Origin: Sphaerolaimus hirsutus
Taxonomy: Eukaryota > Nematoda > Chromadorea > Monhysterida > Sphaerolaimidae
Assembly: GCA_964036195.1 (NCBI GenBank)
Contig: OZ038451.1
Span: forward strand, 28,165,927-28,229,926
Direction: 5' to 3'
DNA: 64,000 nucleotides
How positions within the stretch are numbered: the stretch's first letter is position 1; each line of letters begins with the position of its first letter. Positions 1 to 11,243 of the stretch are shown here, one piece after another. Under the pieces are notes generated by a model. It had not been told where the DNA came from, did no database searches, and saw nothing but the letters and a program-made list of their open reading frames with translations. A program made the translations under genes and the position numbers.

Positions 1-134
1 TTACGCGTATGCTTCAAAAACGTACGCGTACACGTGAGTACGTTACTTTTTTTAAAAGTATATGTAAACGTATTTACCGCGTACTCGTGTACGCGTATTT
101 TTCGAGTAAACGTACGTACCTTTTAACAACTTTG
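1..134. mobile_element. hAT-like MITE, family T (ACGTA-rich), 3' part cut by the window edge
   Basis: The stretch is dense in ACGTA/ACGCGTA words and ends in TTTTAACAACTTTG, the same right terminus seen in complete copies at 23638-24183 and 43324-43821. Those complete copies have TIR CATAGTTGTT or CAGAGTTGTT and 8-bp TSDs, which is typical of hAT. The left end lies outside the window, so no TSD can be checked here. Confidence 0.6.
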
Positions 135-482
135 GCATATATCTGTGCACTTTTCTTTATTGGACAGCTTCAACGAAATACGGCATCTGTTGCATATTTC
201 CGCGTCGCATGGCTCTGAAAAATTTTGAATTTTGGATTTGTGCCAAAAATGTGGGTACCCACTTTACTCACTCGATTCCGCTATAGATCCCGCTAAACAA
301 ATCACTGCCAAAATTGTGCCAAGTGCGACAATGGATGCCATTTTGGAAATACCAGCCAATTTTTTTTGGTATCAAGTATTTGTAGGCGGTTTTAGACCCC
401 GTTGATACATTTTTGATACCCTTTTATGACAACATTGTAGCTATACTGCAGCGCCAGTCCCGTACAGCGTAAAATCGTCACG

Positions 483-612
483 AACATTTGTCACTTTACT
501 GCCCCCAGACCCGGTAAAATGCCCTGTAAAATGTCAAATGTCATGTAATGTGTAAAAAGTCGTGTTTGCAATTTTACAGGGCATTTTACAATCTCTGGGA
601 CTGCCCCCAGAT
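483..612. mobile_element. Hairpin MITE, family C (TGTAAAATGTCA iterations)
   Basis: Two inverted arms consist of iterated TGTAAAATGTCA-type words: GGTAAAATGCCCTGTAAAAT on the left and its near complement on the right, with a short spacer. The words ACTGCCCCCAGA stand on both sides. Related hairpins occur at 1018-1206, 26871-27094, 39957-40110 and 46491-46690. The superfamily is not certain. Confidence 0.55.
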
Positions 613-1017
613 GCCTACCAAAACCGTTGTAAATATGTAGCCCTCCAGCCAGCTACTGATCTCCCTGATATTTTCCTAAATATGTGTCATCACAAGGGAG
701 TATGAAAAATGCACAGGGCCTATAAGGCCTATAAATCACATTTATATATTATTTTTGTCACTTTCCATCCGCTGCAAAGTTGAGCTAAATTGATTCCTGA
801 AAAAACTGTTACCTTTCCTATGAATATTCCCATGCACAGTTGTCTACATGCTGGAATTTATGCACTTATTGTTATGCAAAAATCGGGCACACGGTATGCG
901 GAATATAATGGGGATAGGGTGCCAGATTCAATTAGGGCGTAGGGCGCGTTTAAGGCGCCCTACGTGCAAGTAAACGCGTGAAATTGCCGGCGTTGTGCGC
1001 ACAATTCCATTGGGCAA

Positions 1018-1206
1018 AAGACCCTCTGTAAAAATACCTGTTAAATGTCAATTGGCATGCCAATTGTCAAAAGTCGTGTGAAATGCCCTGCAAAATGTCA
1101 AATTTTATTTTTTTTCTGACCGGTCGTTTCAAATTGCAGAGCATTTTACATGACTTTAGACACTTAACATGATATTTGACATTTTACAGGACATTTTACA
1201 GGCATT
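1018..1206. mobile_element. Hairpin MITE, family C, diverged copy
   Basis: The segment begins CTGTAAAAATACCTGTTAAA, continues with TGTCAATTGGCATG, and closes with inverted words ATTTTACAGGACATTTTACA. It is the same iterated TGTAAAATGTCA vocabulary in opposite orientations as at 483-612. No clear TSD is seen. Confidence 0.45.
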
Positions 1207-1674
1207 CGAATCTCGGTGCACACACTAGTTTACAAATGAAATTTTTAAAATTTAGTTAACTCATAAATTGGAACACTGCAAGGAGCATTTTATGTTTGTA
1301 GTGTCCTCCGAGAATTTATTTGGATACTCCAATGTTGTTTTTGATGCATACGTTTATAGTCAGAATGTATACTAAATGTAGAATTGATAATGTGGAAATA
1401 TGTGAAAAGTCCCTATACGAAGGAATTGGGATCACCAGCGTTATTCAACTTTAAAAACGTTGTTTTTCAAACGCAAAATGATTTTTTTTCTTTAAACGAG
1501 AAAATGACACCCGAAAATTCTGAAAATAGATAATTCGGAACCGAAAAGGTCTTATTTGCAAAATTTTCACCACTTTGAGCATTCAGATGATGTGTCGCTC
1601 AAAACTTACAAACAGGTTTTTGATGTACGTTTTGTCATTTTTATAAATGGCACATTGCCAAGTCAAATTGTGCG

Positions 1675-1860
1675 TGCGCTCACTAGTTTGCAACCGAAAT
1701 TTCGGAAACTCATAAATCAGCTCTGAACGCATTTGAGTTTTCTACAATGAGGTGACCGTCAGTTGACGGAGATCAAAAATGACTTATTCTAGGAAACTCA
1801 AATGCGTTCAAAGCTTATTTGTGAGTTTTCTGAATTTCGGATGAAAACTAGTGTGCGTAG
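1675..1860. mobile_element. Palindromic MITE, family B (CACACTAGTTT ends, GTTGAC core)
   Basis: A near-complete palindrome of about 185 bp. Ends are CACTAGTTTGCAACCGAAAT and a mirrored ATTTCGGATGAAAACTAGTG. Both arms carry ACTCATAAATCAGC and GAACGCATTTGAGTTT, and the centre is CCGTCAGTTGACGG. Related copies lie at 22331-22515, 42174-42735 and 53343-53549. It can form a long hairpin and has no coding capacity. Confidence 0.65.
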
Positions 1861-1985
1861 GCGCAATTAGATTTACAAATCTGCGTCAAAAACAATTTAT
1901 TTTATGTTCAATAAAATCACACTATATTATAACGACCATCCGATCACACCAAAATCAGTTTAAAAACATCTCCATAAAATACCTA

Positions 1986-2422
1986 CCGTATTTCCTCGAA
2001 ATACCCCCCTCGAAATACCCCCCCTCGTTTGACCCCCCCCCTCTCGAGACCACTATGAAACAATCACCCCCCCTCGAAATACCCCCCCAAATTGAGTGTA
2101 AAGAGAACGTACATGACAAATACTGCAGTTTGTGGTCTGCGTAGTGCAGAACACACGTTAAAACAATGTCGGAATCACGTTAGAACAGTGTTTGTACCAT
2201 CTACGTACTACTATTAGTGTACAGGAGTCTTTACATGTCAGTTATTGATGCATTTTTCTACCCCAGCGCACATCACAAACAACGATTTTGTACTAGGATT
2301 TCAACAAAGTTCTTGTGAAATAATCCCCCCCCCCTCGAAATACCCCCCCTCGTTTAACCCCCCTCCCTCTCGGGAGCACTATGAAACAATCACCCCCCGG
2401 GGGGTATTTCAAGGAAATACGA
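1986..2422. mobile_element. TA-TSD MITE, family A, subfamily I
   Basis: TIR CCGTATTTCCTCGAAATACC, followed by poly-C runs each followed by TCGAAATA or TCGTTTGACC, the word CTATGAAACAATCACCCC, and a mirrored end GGGGTATTTCAAGGAAATAC. TA flanks both ends. The last TIR bases are mutated (CGA for CGG). The interior shares GTTAGAACAGTGTTTGTACC with copies at 16268-16718 and 62884-63330. Confidence 0.8.
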
Positions 2423-2424
2423 TA

Positions 2425-3057
2425 GATTCTCTAATTCATGACAATCACAGTAATCACTCAAACACGTTAACATCTTCACCTCCGATTGGGGCCCATCCAA
2501 AGCTCTTAAGTAGAGCAAATTGAACCATTTTCATCAGATCTGGGCACTTTTTATTCGAACCTGATACAAGCGCATAAATGTTCTTTTTGGATACTGCTTG
2601 AATTTTTGCTGCTCATATTCCATGCTCAAAATTTGTTTTTGTGCATTTTGATTCTCATGTGTAATATCAGTTTTGTAAGTGAAGGATTGACAGTATTTAT
2701 GTTATACAAGTATCTAAAAACCATCATATTCATGACAATAGAGGGGTCTCCAAAATTTCAACATTCTTTGAGGTCCACGATAGCATTTTGTAATAGATAA
2801 CTGAAACATTTTTCACCTGGTTTGGGGTAATTACGTCGATACACCATGAATATCTTTGTGCTTGGCACCATGCCAATGAAAAGTTCCATGGTGTTTTCGC
2901 ATTCAGCACTATTTTTTGCTGTTGTCAAAAACAAAAACACTTGGAAAATGCTCCATATCACTTTTCGTGCTTCAGATCAGTGCTGCCTGGCACTGGCAGT
3001 TGGAAAAGTACCAGGGCACTTTTGGCACTTGATGTCAAAGTGTTGGCACTTTTTATA
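2425..3057. other. Intergenic stretch without recognised feature
   Basis: AT-rich DNA between two family A elements. Open frames here are short, overlap on both strands and have no protein character. A run of TTTTTGGCACTT-like words near 3000-3050 is the only internal repetition noticed. Nothing else can be supported. Confidence 0.5.
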
Positions 3058-3059
3058 TA

Positions 3060-3507
3060 CCGTATTACCTCGAAATACCCCCATGGGGGTTTATTATTTC
3101 GCCAGCAAAATTTGAGGGGGGGTTAATTCGAGGGGGGGGGGGGTTTATTCGAGGGGGGGGGGTTATTATTTCGTCAGAAATTTTCGTAAGGATCGTAGTA
3201 AATAGTAGGCATTTGCGTACCCAAAATAGGTAATAAATGTGTCCAAACAGGATATATTTGGACATAAAAACGTAGATAGCTACACAAACTACTCTATGTG
3301 TAGCTGCAATGCAAATTAACAGTAATATACATCATGTACATTGCGTACATGACGTATTTATTATGTACATGACGTACACCATTCCGAAGGGGGGGGTATT
3401 TTGAGGGGGGGGGGTTATTATTTCCCCAGCCCATTTTGAGGGGGGGGGGGGGTTAATTCGAGGGGGGGGGGTTAATTCAAGGGGGGGGATAATTCGAGGT
3501 AATACGG
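3060..3507. mobile_element. TA-TSD MITE, family A, subfamily II (octamer-bearing)
   Basis: TIR CCGTATTACCTCGAAATACC at the left and GGTAATACGG at the right, both flanked by TA. G-runs of 8-13 bases alternate with TTAATTCGA and TTTATTCGA, so both ends are low-complexity arrays. The interior contains GTAGCTGCAATGCAAATTAA and ATCATGTACATTGCGTACAT, which are shared almost unchanged with 6372-6817 and with 61199-61562. Confidence 0.85.
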
Positions 3508-4142
3508 TACCTACCTAGTTGTGGTTGCTGAAGGTATTTTAAAGGGTATAGTAGTGCATGAAAAAAGTTTGAGGGGTCTGAATTCAATTTAGAAACCAAA
3601 TTTACACCACCATTTACATTTACGAGCTTGCACCTGGTACCTTGTTACCGCATGTTTGCTCAGGGAGGTGAGTTTGAGAAATAGCGCACTCTGGGCCGTA
3701 GCTCTCTCATTTCGGAATGCTAGTCGGATGGGCATTTTCAGGTGTTTTCTATAATAAATGTGACATAATTTTTTGCGTTTACAAAATAGAAATTGCGTTT
3801 ATTTCTGTCATAGAAAATTACACGTGCAGCTGAAATGTAAGAGACTTTGTCGTCGGCGCTATTTCTGAAACGCACTCAGCGTTTGCATCACTGGCGATTT
3901 TTTGTCATCCTTTAGGGCGGCCAGCGGGGTGTCATTATTAGGGTTGAAGGTTTTTTAAATCAAATTTAACATCTTTTAACATCGATAGTTTTTTAGTGAT
4001 CAGTAAGTGCGATGGAAACAGCACTAGTATTCACCATTCGATGTAAAATTACAAAATGTAATTTCACAAAAACGACAAGGAATCTAGCGAGGCAATCCGA
4101 TTGATTTGCACCTGGCAATATTAGAGAGAGAACTTTGTAATA

Positions 4143-5718
4143 CACTACTGTGCAGAATAGTTGGGACTTTTTCACTGCATGACTGACACTGCCAAAATTT
4201 CAAAATGATGAATGTGCAAAACATTTGGATACTATAGGTCGGTATCCTGGGGGTTGGCTACATTTGCCCGGGATGACTGCCCCTCGAGTTGTTATCTGCA
4301 TACGTTGTGTGAGCAGTAAAATTTTTGTCCAATTTGTTCAAGTTTCAGAATAGTTGGGACTTTTCATTTTTTGGGCAGTATCTGCCCCAAATCACATTTC
4401 ATGGTGTGTATCCAATTCAGACACTTATTTTTAATGAAAATTTTCAATATACTGGACTGCCTGCCTGAATCACCACATGGAGTGCAGGACAAGAAATGTT
4501 TTAGCATGAACAGCAGATTGTTATGCATATGTGACACTGACACATATGTGCTTTTGTTTCAGCTGCAGTTTTGCATCCATTGCCAGCAATTGGAAAATGG
4601 AAGTAAGCACACTAGTCAGTGGTGTCATTTGGTGTATAAATTTCAGATTTTGGCTTTGCTCTATTGGTAAAAAAACATGGCGTGACTGTCATTATGTAAT
4701 GTGCAATTATTTTGTATGGAAAGAAGATGGAAGTTTGCAGTGCTATAACTTTCGATTGGAGAGAGATAGTGAGAAAAAATTTCTGCCAATGAATCCTTTC
4801 TGTCAAAAGTATATGATGGCATGTTCTAATACAATTTTTTTGTGTGACCCCCAGTCAAATCAACATGAGGAATTTTGATGCCACCAATTAGTTTGAAGTC
4901 CCATAACTTTTGATTGGAATAAGATATTGAGCTCATTTCTGTTTTATATGAATCCTCCTCATCTAAAGTAAATGATAGCATGTGCAGAAAAATTTACTTT
5001 TCGTCTTGAAAAACTCGGTCAACTCGACATAAGAAATTTAGACATCACTAATCCAAAATAAAAAATGTGATAAAATAATAAAAAATGTACAGTTTGTCCT
5101 GATCATTTCAAATGTTTAACAGTCAATATTGGCCCATAAATGACCAAATTATTGAGTATCAGTCACTTGACGAGATTTGCCATGTAAAATGCTTTTATAG
5201 AGCCCCCTTTTCTTGGGACTGGGGGACGATTTGGATGAATTTTTGTCTGGTTGTAACCCCATCCCCAACTAGGGTTGGCACTTGATTTTTTTAACTGATC
5301 TTTTTAAAAAAATCTGATTTTTACATAATAAGTCAATGTAAAAAGGGATATTTTGAAAGAAATCACTGCTTATGATGCTATACCATGACTCCACAAGCAT
5401 AATATGACCACAATAGACATAACAATACATTGTCTGACACTTAACATACACATATTTTTTCTCTAAACCCCCATTTTGGACGATTTAAAAAATATCATTT
5501 TAATTAAAAAAAAATCAATTTGAATTAAAAAAATTGATTTAAAAAATCAAGGCGTTTAAAAAATTGATTTATTCCAACCCTATCCCCAACCCTAACATAC
5601 TGGAACAGCATCAAAATTGGGCAAGGTGCAAAAAAAAGGGGAAGCAATATAAGTGTGGTGGACAAAAAGCCTACCGTTTCCTAGGGGTGAAAAGTCCCAA
5701 CTATTATGCACGGCAGTG
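4143..5718. mobile_element. Tc1/mariner-like non-autonomous element with a nested hAT MITE
   Basis: Ends CACTACTGTGCAGAATAGTT and the inverted AACTATTATGCACGGCAGTG, both followed by GGGACTTTT inward and flanked by TA, which is the hallmark of Tc1/mariner TSDs. The form CAGTGC-TGCA-AATAGTTGGGAC is typical of that superfamily. A second TIR-like block (CAGAATAGTTGGGACTTTTC) lies near 4345. Inside are two diverged direct copies of about 100 bp around ATAACTTTCGATTGGA (near 4745) and ATAACTTTTGATTGGA (near 4900). Open frames of 99 and 115 residues at 4371-4878 show no DDE/D transposase motif, so I call the element non-autonomous. Confidence 0.7.
5270..5582. mobile_element. hAT-like MITE (TAGGGTTGGCA), nested
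   Basis: Ends TAGGGTTGGCACTTGATTTT and the inverted GATTTATTCCAACCCTA, with the identical 8-bp TSD TCCCCAAC at 5262-5269 and 5583-5590. The interior is repeated AAAAATTGATTTAAAAAATC-type words. The 8-bp TSD and TAGNG-type TIR indicate hAT. It is younger than the host Tc1-like element. Confidence 0.85.
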
Positions 5719-5734
5719 TAATTCACACTTTAAA

Positions 5735-6369
5735 TACCGTATATCCTCGTTAAAGTCCCCAGGCAGAAATCTTTCGTCAGACGTTTTGACTTTTTTTACT
5801 TCTTTACTTTTCGTACAACTCTGTAGCGTTTCGCACTGTTTTGTGCAGACAGTTTACCAAAATGGTCGAGCATTTCATAATGGTCAACTAGTGCGTGTGA
5901 AGTTACCTAAAAAGCTTCCAAATATGAAGTTACCTAAAAAGTAAAACCTAAAATGTAAAATAAAGTTACATAAAACGTTTTTAGATAGGTATGTGACATT
6001 TTTCTCACCCTTCACAGAATAGGGAGTTCTACGAGAAGGGACTTATTATTCCCTCACTCAGTTAACAAGGGGGGTCCTTCGGGTGGGGGGGGGGGGCTAC
6101 ACAAGCATTTAACGGCATTTTCAAAGTAGCTACCTAATTTACCCCCAAATGACACCCCTTTGGCTACCGGGTAACTGTGATCGCTGCAGGTTTTCCATTA
6201 CCCCCGGTTCCCGTCGGGATCAGGGGCACCATTCTGTGAAAATGGGGTTTACGGGGGTTTTAAATGGGGTAGAACTTTCGCATGGGTAGAAAAGGAGAAA
6301 ATCGTTTAAGAATTGGTCAAAACAGAGAGAAAAAGTAAAAGTAACTAACAATAGATATATAAGGACATA
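5735..6369. other. Degenerate family A start, family B fragment and unassigned DNA
   Basis: TACCGTATATCCTCG at 5735 looks like a family A left end, followed by TTAAAGTCCCC and TTTCGTCAGACG, but no matching right end was found. At about 5845-5903 lies a fragment of the palindromic MITE seen complete at 7863-8044 (TTTACCAAAATGGTCGAGCA). A G-rich run sits near 6080-6100. Nothing else is recognised to 6369. Confidence 0.4.
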
Positions 6370-6371
6370 TA

Positions 6372-6817
6372 CCGTATTACCTCGAAATACCCCCATGGGG
6401 GTTTATTATTTCGCCAGCAAAATTTGAGGGGGGGTTAATTCGAGGGGGTGGGGGTTTATTCAAGGGGGGGGGGTTTATTATTTCGTCAGAAATTTTCGTA
6501 AGGATCGAAGTAAGTAGTAGGCATTTGCGTACCGAAAATAGGTAATAAATGTGTCCAAACAGGATATATTTGGACATAAAAACGTAGATAGCTACACAAA
6601 CTAGTCTATGTGTAGCTGCAATGCAAATTAACAGTAATATACATCATGTACATTGTGTACATGACGTATTTATTATTTACGTGACGTACATCATTTCGAA
6701 GGGGGGGGGGGGTATTTCGAGGGGGGGTTATTATTTCCCCAGCCCATTTTGAGGGGGGGGGGGCTAATTCGAGGGGGGGGGGTTAATTCAAGGGGGGGAT
6801 AATTCGAGGTAATACGG
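6372..6817. mobile_element. TA-TSD MITE, family A, subfamily II
   Basis: Nearly the same as 3060-3507: TIR CCGTATTACCTCGAAATACC, G-run arrays at both ends, interior GTAGCTGCAATGCAAATTAA and the mirrored end AATTCGAGGTAATACGG, with TA on each side. The close match between the two copies suggests recent amplification. Confidence 0.85.
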
Positions 6818-6823
6818 TATATA

Positions 6824-6951
6824 CCATATTTCCTCTAAATACCCCCAGCCCAGGGGGGGGGCTTATTCGAGGGTTTTTCTCCCGAAATTTTCTAGACGGA
6901 TCGTAGTTAACATGAGCTTTGACATACCCAAAACTGGTAGTAAACGTGATA
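6824..6951. mobile_element. Family A element start, interrupted by an assembly gap
   Basis: CCATATTTCCTCTAAATACC begins 5 bp after the end of the previous element, followed by C- and G-runs and CCCGAAATTTTCTAGACGGA. It runs into the N block. A possible mirrored end, GGGTATGCGGTA, occurs near 7855, beyond the gap and beyond an ACGTA-rich element. Confidence 0.5.
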
Positions 6952-7151
6952 NNNNNNNNNNNNNNNNNNNNNNNNNNNNNNNNNNNNNNNNNNNNNNNNN
7001 NNNNNNNNNNNNNNNNNNNNNNNNNNNNNNNNNNNNNNNNNNNNNNNNNNNNNNNNNNNNNNNNNNNNNNNNNNNNNNNNNNNNNNNNNNNNNNNNNNNN
7101 NNNNNNNNNNNNNNNNNNNNNNNNNNNNNNNNNNNNNNNNNNNNNNNNNNN
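6952..7151. other. Assembly gap, 200 N
   Basis: Exactly 200 N, the same length as the gap at 49101-49300. This indicates a placeholder of fixed size and not a measured distance. Confidence 0.99.
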
Positions 7152-7173
7152 GTTAGCCATATTTCTACCTACA

Positions 7174-7780
7174 CAGAGTTGTTAAAAGGTACGTACGTTT
7201 ACTCGAAAAATACGCGTACACGAGTACGCGGTAAATACATTTACATATACTTTTCAAAAATTACCGTACGCACTTGTACGCGTACACTTTCAAAGCGTAC
7301 GCGTACGGAAAATGTATTTATGAAAATTCAATGTGGAACATATTTATAAAGTAACTACACTGCTATGTATTTACAGAAGTGGTTCCATTGAATATTTTAG
7401 ATATGCGGGGGTAGTGCCTTTAAAAATTTCAAAATTCTCAACCAAATCGAAATGGTTGTGGAGACAATGGATGTGGTAAACGAGTCGGGAGAACGATGAT
7501 TTTTATCTCCTAGAAAAAAAGAGACCTTGAAAACTATATAATCTGTCATTTGCTTATAGGAAAACATACGTTGTGCTGTACACGTATGAAAAAGTGCCCA
7601 CTTTTACACATTCTATGTAGAAAAGTAGTCGTTTCTACACTCACAGAAAAGTACCCACATTTACGCGTACGTACGAGTAAAAAAAAAGTATTTTACGTTT
7701 TCTATACTTTGTGGTGAGTAAAAAAAATACTTTACGTTTACATATACTTTTAAAAAAGTTCAGTAATTCTAACAACTCTG
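7174..7780. mobile_element. hAT-like MITE, family T
   Basis: Left end CAGAGTTGTTAAAAGGTACG and right end GTAATTCTAACAACTCTG are inverted. The interior is dense in ACGTA, ACGCGTA and TTTACGTTT words. The flanking 8-mers (TACCTACA and GAATAATC) do not match, so this copy may be chimeric, rearranged or affected by the nearby gap. Confidence 0.6.
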
Positions 7781-7862
7781 GAATAATCCCCTCCTAAATG
7801 CTTACCCAATAAAAAAGTTTGACAAAAATAAAGTTTCAGGGAGACTGTTCGAGGGTATGCGG

Positions 7863-8044
7863 TATTGCCAACACGCACACTAGTTTACCAACATGAAATG
7901 CTCAACCATTTTGGTAAACTGTTTTGACAAAACAGTACGAAGCACCGTACAACTCTGTACAGTGTTTCGTAATGTTTTGTCAAAACAGTTTACCAAAATG
8001 GTCGAGCATTTCATGTTGGTAAACTAGTGTGTGTGGGTTCAATA
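7863..8044. mobile_element. Palindromic MITE, family B relative (TTTACCAACATGAAATG)
   Basis: A palindrome of about 180 bp. Left arm CACACTAGTTTACCAACATG continues to AACCATTTTGGTAAACTG, and the right arm mirrors it with CATGTTGGTAAACTAGTGTG. The centre holds GTACAACTCTGTAC. The inverted match extends outward to ATTG / CAAT. It would fold into one long hairpin. Confidence 0.65.
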
Positions 8045-8359
8045 CGTACGGTTGAGTATTACGGTGCGACGGCTTTTTCAGGTATCAAATCCACAAATGG
8101 ATAAAAAAGTAAAAATTTGCAAGTGACAGTGAGAACAGAAGTTAAAAAAGTTTAAAAAAAGTAAATTTATAAGTTAGGCATGAATTGGTGAGTAAGAAGT
8201 GGAACGAAAGTGAATTTATAAGTAATATTTTTCTACCCCATATCATACAACTAAACTTTATACCAAGTACGTCTAGAATTCAGATGAGTCATAAGAAAAC
8301 ACGTTTTTTAAGTTGTTATTTTTTACACTATTTTTATCAAAACATCCATCATCCGTGAT

Positions 8360-10015
8360 TAGCATTGTAAAAAATGACCGATTTTGAGAAAATATAATTA
8401 AATATTATCTCAGAAAATCTCTCAAGAAAAAAATATAATTAAATCTCTTGGGTCATTTTCGAAAATATAATTAAATCTCTGAGAAAATCTCTTGCAGTTC
8501 AAAAAAATCTCATAAAATCTCTCAACTCAAAGTATCGGGTGGCCCACGTCAGGCGCACGGTTTCAATTGGCTCCCAACACGTCAATTTTGAATGAAAACT
8601 GCTCAAATTTTGTATGTCGGTAGAAAAATGTACCCCATTTGTTGTGTTAAGTGCACGGTTCCACATAACAAAAATTCATGTCGGAACGTGAAACACAGTT
8701 TTGTACGTGTTTGAACTGTTGAACGAGCTTCAATTGTCTACCAAATCACCAATTCTTCATAAAAATAGCCCAAATTTGGCATGGCAGTAGATCAATGTTC
8801 CCTATTTAGTATGTTAAGCGCACACATTCATATCACCAGATTTGTCACATTTATCTTATCATATGCAAAAAACGTGACTCCACAGGACCACCTAAATTGG
8901 GACTGTTTTCAACATGTGAATATGAAACTGTGCTTCACGTTCAACACGAAATCTTGTGATATGAAACCGTGCACTTAACATAACAAATGGGGTACATTTA
9001 TCTACCCTCATACCAAATTTCAGCCATTTCCATCCAAAATTGACGTGTTGGGAGCCAACTGAAACCGTGCGGCTGACGTGGCCCACCCTGTATTATTTAA
9101 TCGATATTTCAAGGTGTTTGAACCATTGAGAGTAAATATTAAGCACATTACATGATGTTTAACCTTTTTATTCACAATTTCATATGATAACAGCATATTG
9201 TCTACTGATGGCACACTTTGCACTACCATGTATTTAGTATTTGAATAATGAACAAAAATATGGTTTACCTATGCACATTTTTCCTCATAGTAGAACACAT
9301 TACTTTCACATGTGATGATCCCCACAGAATTTATCAGATGACTTTTTCACCAAAATTTGGTAACTATATTTCCAAAGCATGCTGTCAATTCTTTAGTTGT
9401 TCAAACGGCTAGAACCCACTGCATAAGTTTACATGTTGCACAAGTAGCAACATCCAGTGCCAATGAACACCTGGTGCTTAAGTACAGACCCGTACTTGAG
9501 CACTGGGTCTTCATGGGACTGCAGGGGTTTGGTATGGTTCAGGGGTATGGTTCATTTACTCAAAAATACATATACTTGAGTACTAAGTGAATTCATCTAA
9601 ATTTCCTCTGAAAAAGTACCAGTGCTCTCTTTTATGTATACTTCTTGAAAGTACTTGAGTACAGAAAATGTATTTCAGATACCTAACTTTTTATTGGCTC
9701 TTTCATGCCATAGAACAGGAAAACGGGAGGAAAAATTACAAATAGGGGGGAAATAGTCAAAAATGGGTATATAAGAAAATAGATAGTTAAAAATATATGA
9801 AAATTGGTTAAAAAAACACATGAACTAGTGAATTTGAAGGTGAAAATGGGCAAATATAGGGAGATTTTCTCGAGAGATTTTCTCAATCAGGAGAAAATAT
9901 AATTAAATCTCTCTGGAAAATCACGGAATAAATATAAATCTCAGAAAATCTTATATTTTCTGAGATTTTCTGAGATTTTTTAAATATAAATCTCCCAGAG
10001 ATTTTTTCAATGCTA
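8360..10015. mobile_element. hAT-like element (TAGCATTG), 1.66 kb, with nested insertions
   Basis: Left end TAGCATTGTAAAAAATGACC, right end GATTTTTTCAATGCTA, and identical 8-bp TSD TCCGTGAT at 8352-8359 and 10016-10023. Both flanks carry many AATATAATTAAATCTCT and CTCAGAAAATCTC words. A TA-flanked element (8535-9090) and ACGTA/ACTTGAGTAC-type DNA related to family T (about 9470-9690) lie inside. No transposase frame was found. Confidence 0.8.
8535..9090. mobile_element. Tc1/mariner-like long-TIR MITE (CAGGGTGGGCCACGTC)
   Basis: The right end reads GACGTGGCCCACCCTG followed by TA, and the left end is TCGGGTGGCCCACGTC preceded by TA. The inverted arms are about 240 bp and include CACGGTTTCAATTGGCTCCC, CAACACGTCAATTTTG and GGGGTACATTTATCTACC. 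TA TSD and CAGGGTG ends fit Tc1/mariner. The element sits inside the hAT-like element at 8360-10015. Confidence 0.7.
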
Positions 10016-10413
10016 TCCGTGATTAGGTGCACACAAGTTGATACTTAATCAGATATGTTCATTCTACGTACATCCCACGTAGCATTACTAAAATGTTGAT
10101 AAATTTATATTTTTTATGATATTGGAGAATACAAAAGTTTTAGGATATTTAAAGTTTTTTGTTAGATTTTTTAGCGAAATTTCATTACCCTTACGGATTT
10201 ACGGCAACGGAGATTCTGATATCATTTGAAATCTTTTTTTTGAAAATTGCTTTTTTTCTTGCATGATTTCATTTTTGAACTAAAAATATTTTTATATTTA
10301 TTTTTTTCCACTTTGAATTCAAGTTGAATAAAAACTTCAAACCATTTCCTGAGATAATATCAAAACCATAACCTTGAAAAACCACCCCTTTAGAAACCCT
10401 AACCCCATAAAAG

Positions 10414-10671
10414 TTGCGCTACAAACAAACGCATTTATTTGCCATTGGAGTGGGGGAGGTTGCAAAACTAACGCAAAGCAAGGACACGAAGTATTTTAAG
10501 AAATGTCATTTGCAAGAAGGGGGAGGGAACCCCCCCCCCCCCCGAAACCAAATTGCCTTGAAGCGTGATAGCGCCGCAATAAAACTGAGTGAGGGGTGGA
10601 GTCGTCTCCGGAACGATGGAAATATTTTATTTAAAAAAAGTTTTTTTAATTGTTTTCAGTTTTTATTGTAA
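10414..10671 (+). CDS. Very weak candidate exon, possible TPR-like fragment
   Basis: An open stretch of 85 codons in a region without obvious transposon repeats. Its last third reads LKRDSAAIKLSEGWSRLR followed by NDGNILFKK. The pattern NxGNxLFKK resembles the first helix of a tetratricopeptide repeat, as in co-chaperone proteins. A C-run followed by CTTGAAG could act as a splice acceptor, but no good donor follows. A short chance similarity is the more likely explanation, and I assign no function. Confidence 0.12.
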   Translation: MRYKQTHLFAIGVGEVAKLTQSKDTKYFKKCHLQEGGGNPPPPRNQIALKRDSAAIKLSEGWSRLRNDGNILFKKSFFNCFQFLL

Positions 10672-10892
10672 GAGCAAATAGTACCGGGCGTCAATCTGTC
10701 ATGAAGAAATAAAAAAACATGGAAAAAGTTCAAAGCATATGGTCAAACAAGTGGCACATTTGAAAACAATCTACACAATGGAAAATTGCTGCAAAATATA
10801 ATACCATATGTTCTTCTAATAGAAGAGCAACATTATTTTTTATCAAATTTCTTAACTGCCTATCTATTGGAGGTGACTTTCTATTGGAACTA

Positions 10893-11241
10893 CCATATAT
10901 ACTCCAAAAAGACCCCAGGGGAGTTATTATTTGGTCAGACATTTTGGAGAGGGACATTATTATTACACATTATTCTAGGGGTGATGTTATACAATGGTGA
11001 GTTTTGTTTTCCTCAGAACTTGCACTTTATTCATTCTATAAGTCCATTCAATAAACTCATGTAATAAAGGTATGTAAGAGTTCAACAACAATGAAAACAA
11101 GGTATCCATGCTAAAATTCATGTTCATTGGCATCTGAATCATTCAAATACACATTGTGCATACACATATCAAATGCACAGAGGGGGAGTTATTCAAAGGG
11201 GGATGTTATTCAAGGTGAAGGTTTTATTCAAGGATATATGG
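10893..11241. mobile_element. Degenerate family A-like element
   Basis: Starts CCATATATACTCCAAAAAGACC and ends TTATTCAAGGATATATGG, with TA on both sides. It keeps the module logic (GGGGAGTTATTATTTGGTCA, GTTATTCAAAGGGGGATG) without long pure C or G runs. Next to it, about 10802-10890, is a fragment of the TTCTTCTAATAGAAGAG family seen complete at 18981-19242. Confidence 0.6.
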
Positions 11242-11243
11242 TA

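Noticed and set aside
4371-4878. Possible transposase in the Tc1/mariner-like element
   Set aside because: The 99- and 115-codon frames overlap in different phases, lack a DDE/D catalytic triad or helix-turn-helix pattern, and are far shorter than a Tc1 transposase (about 340 residues).
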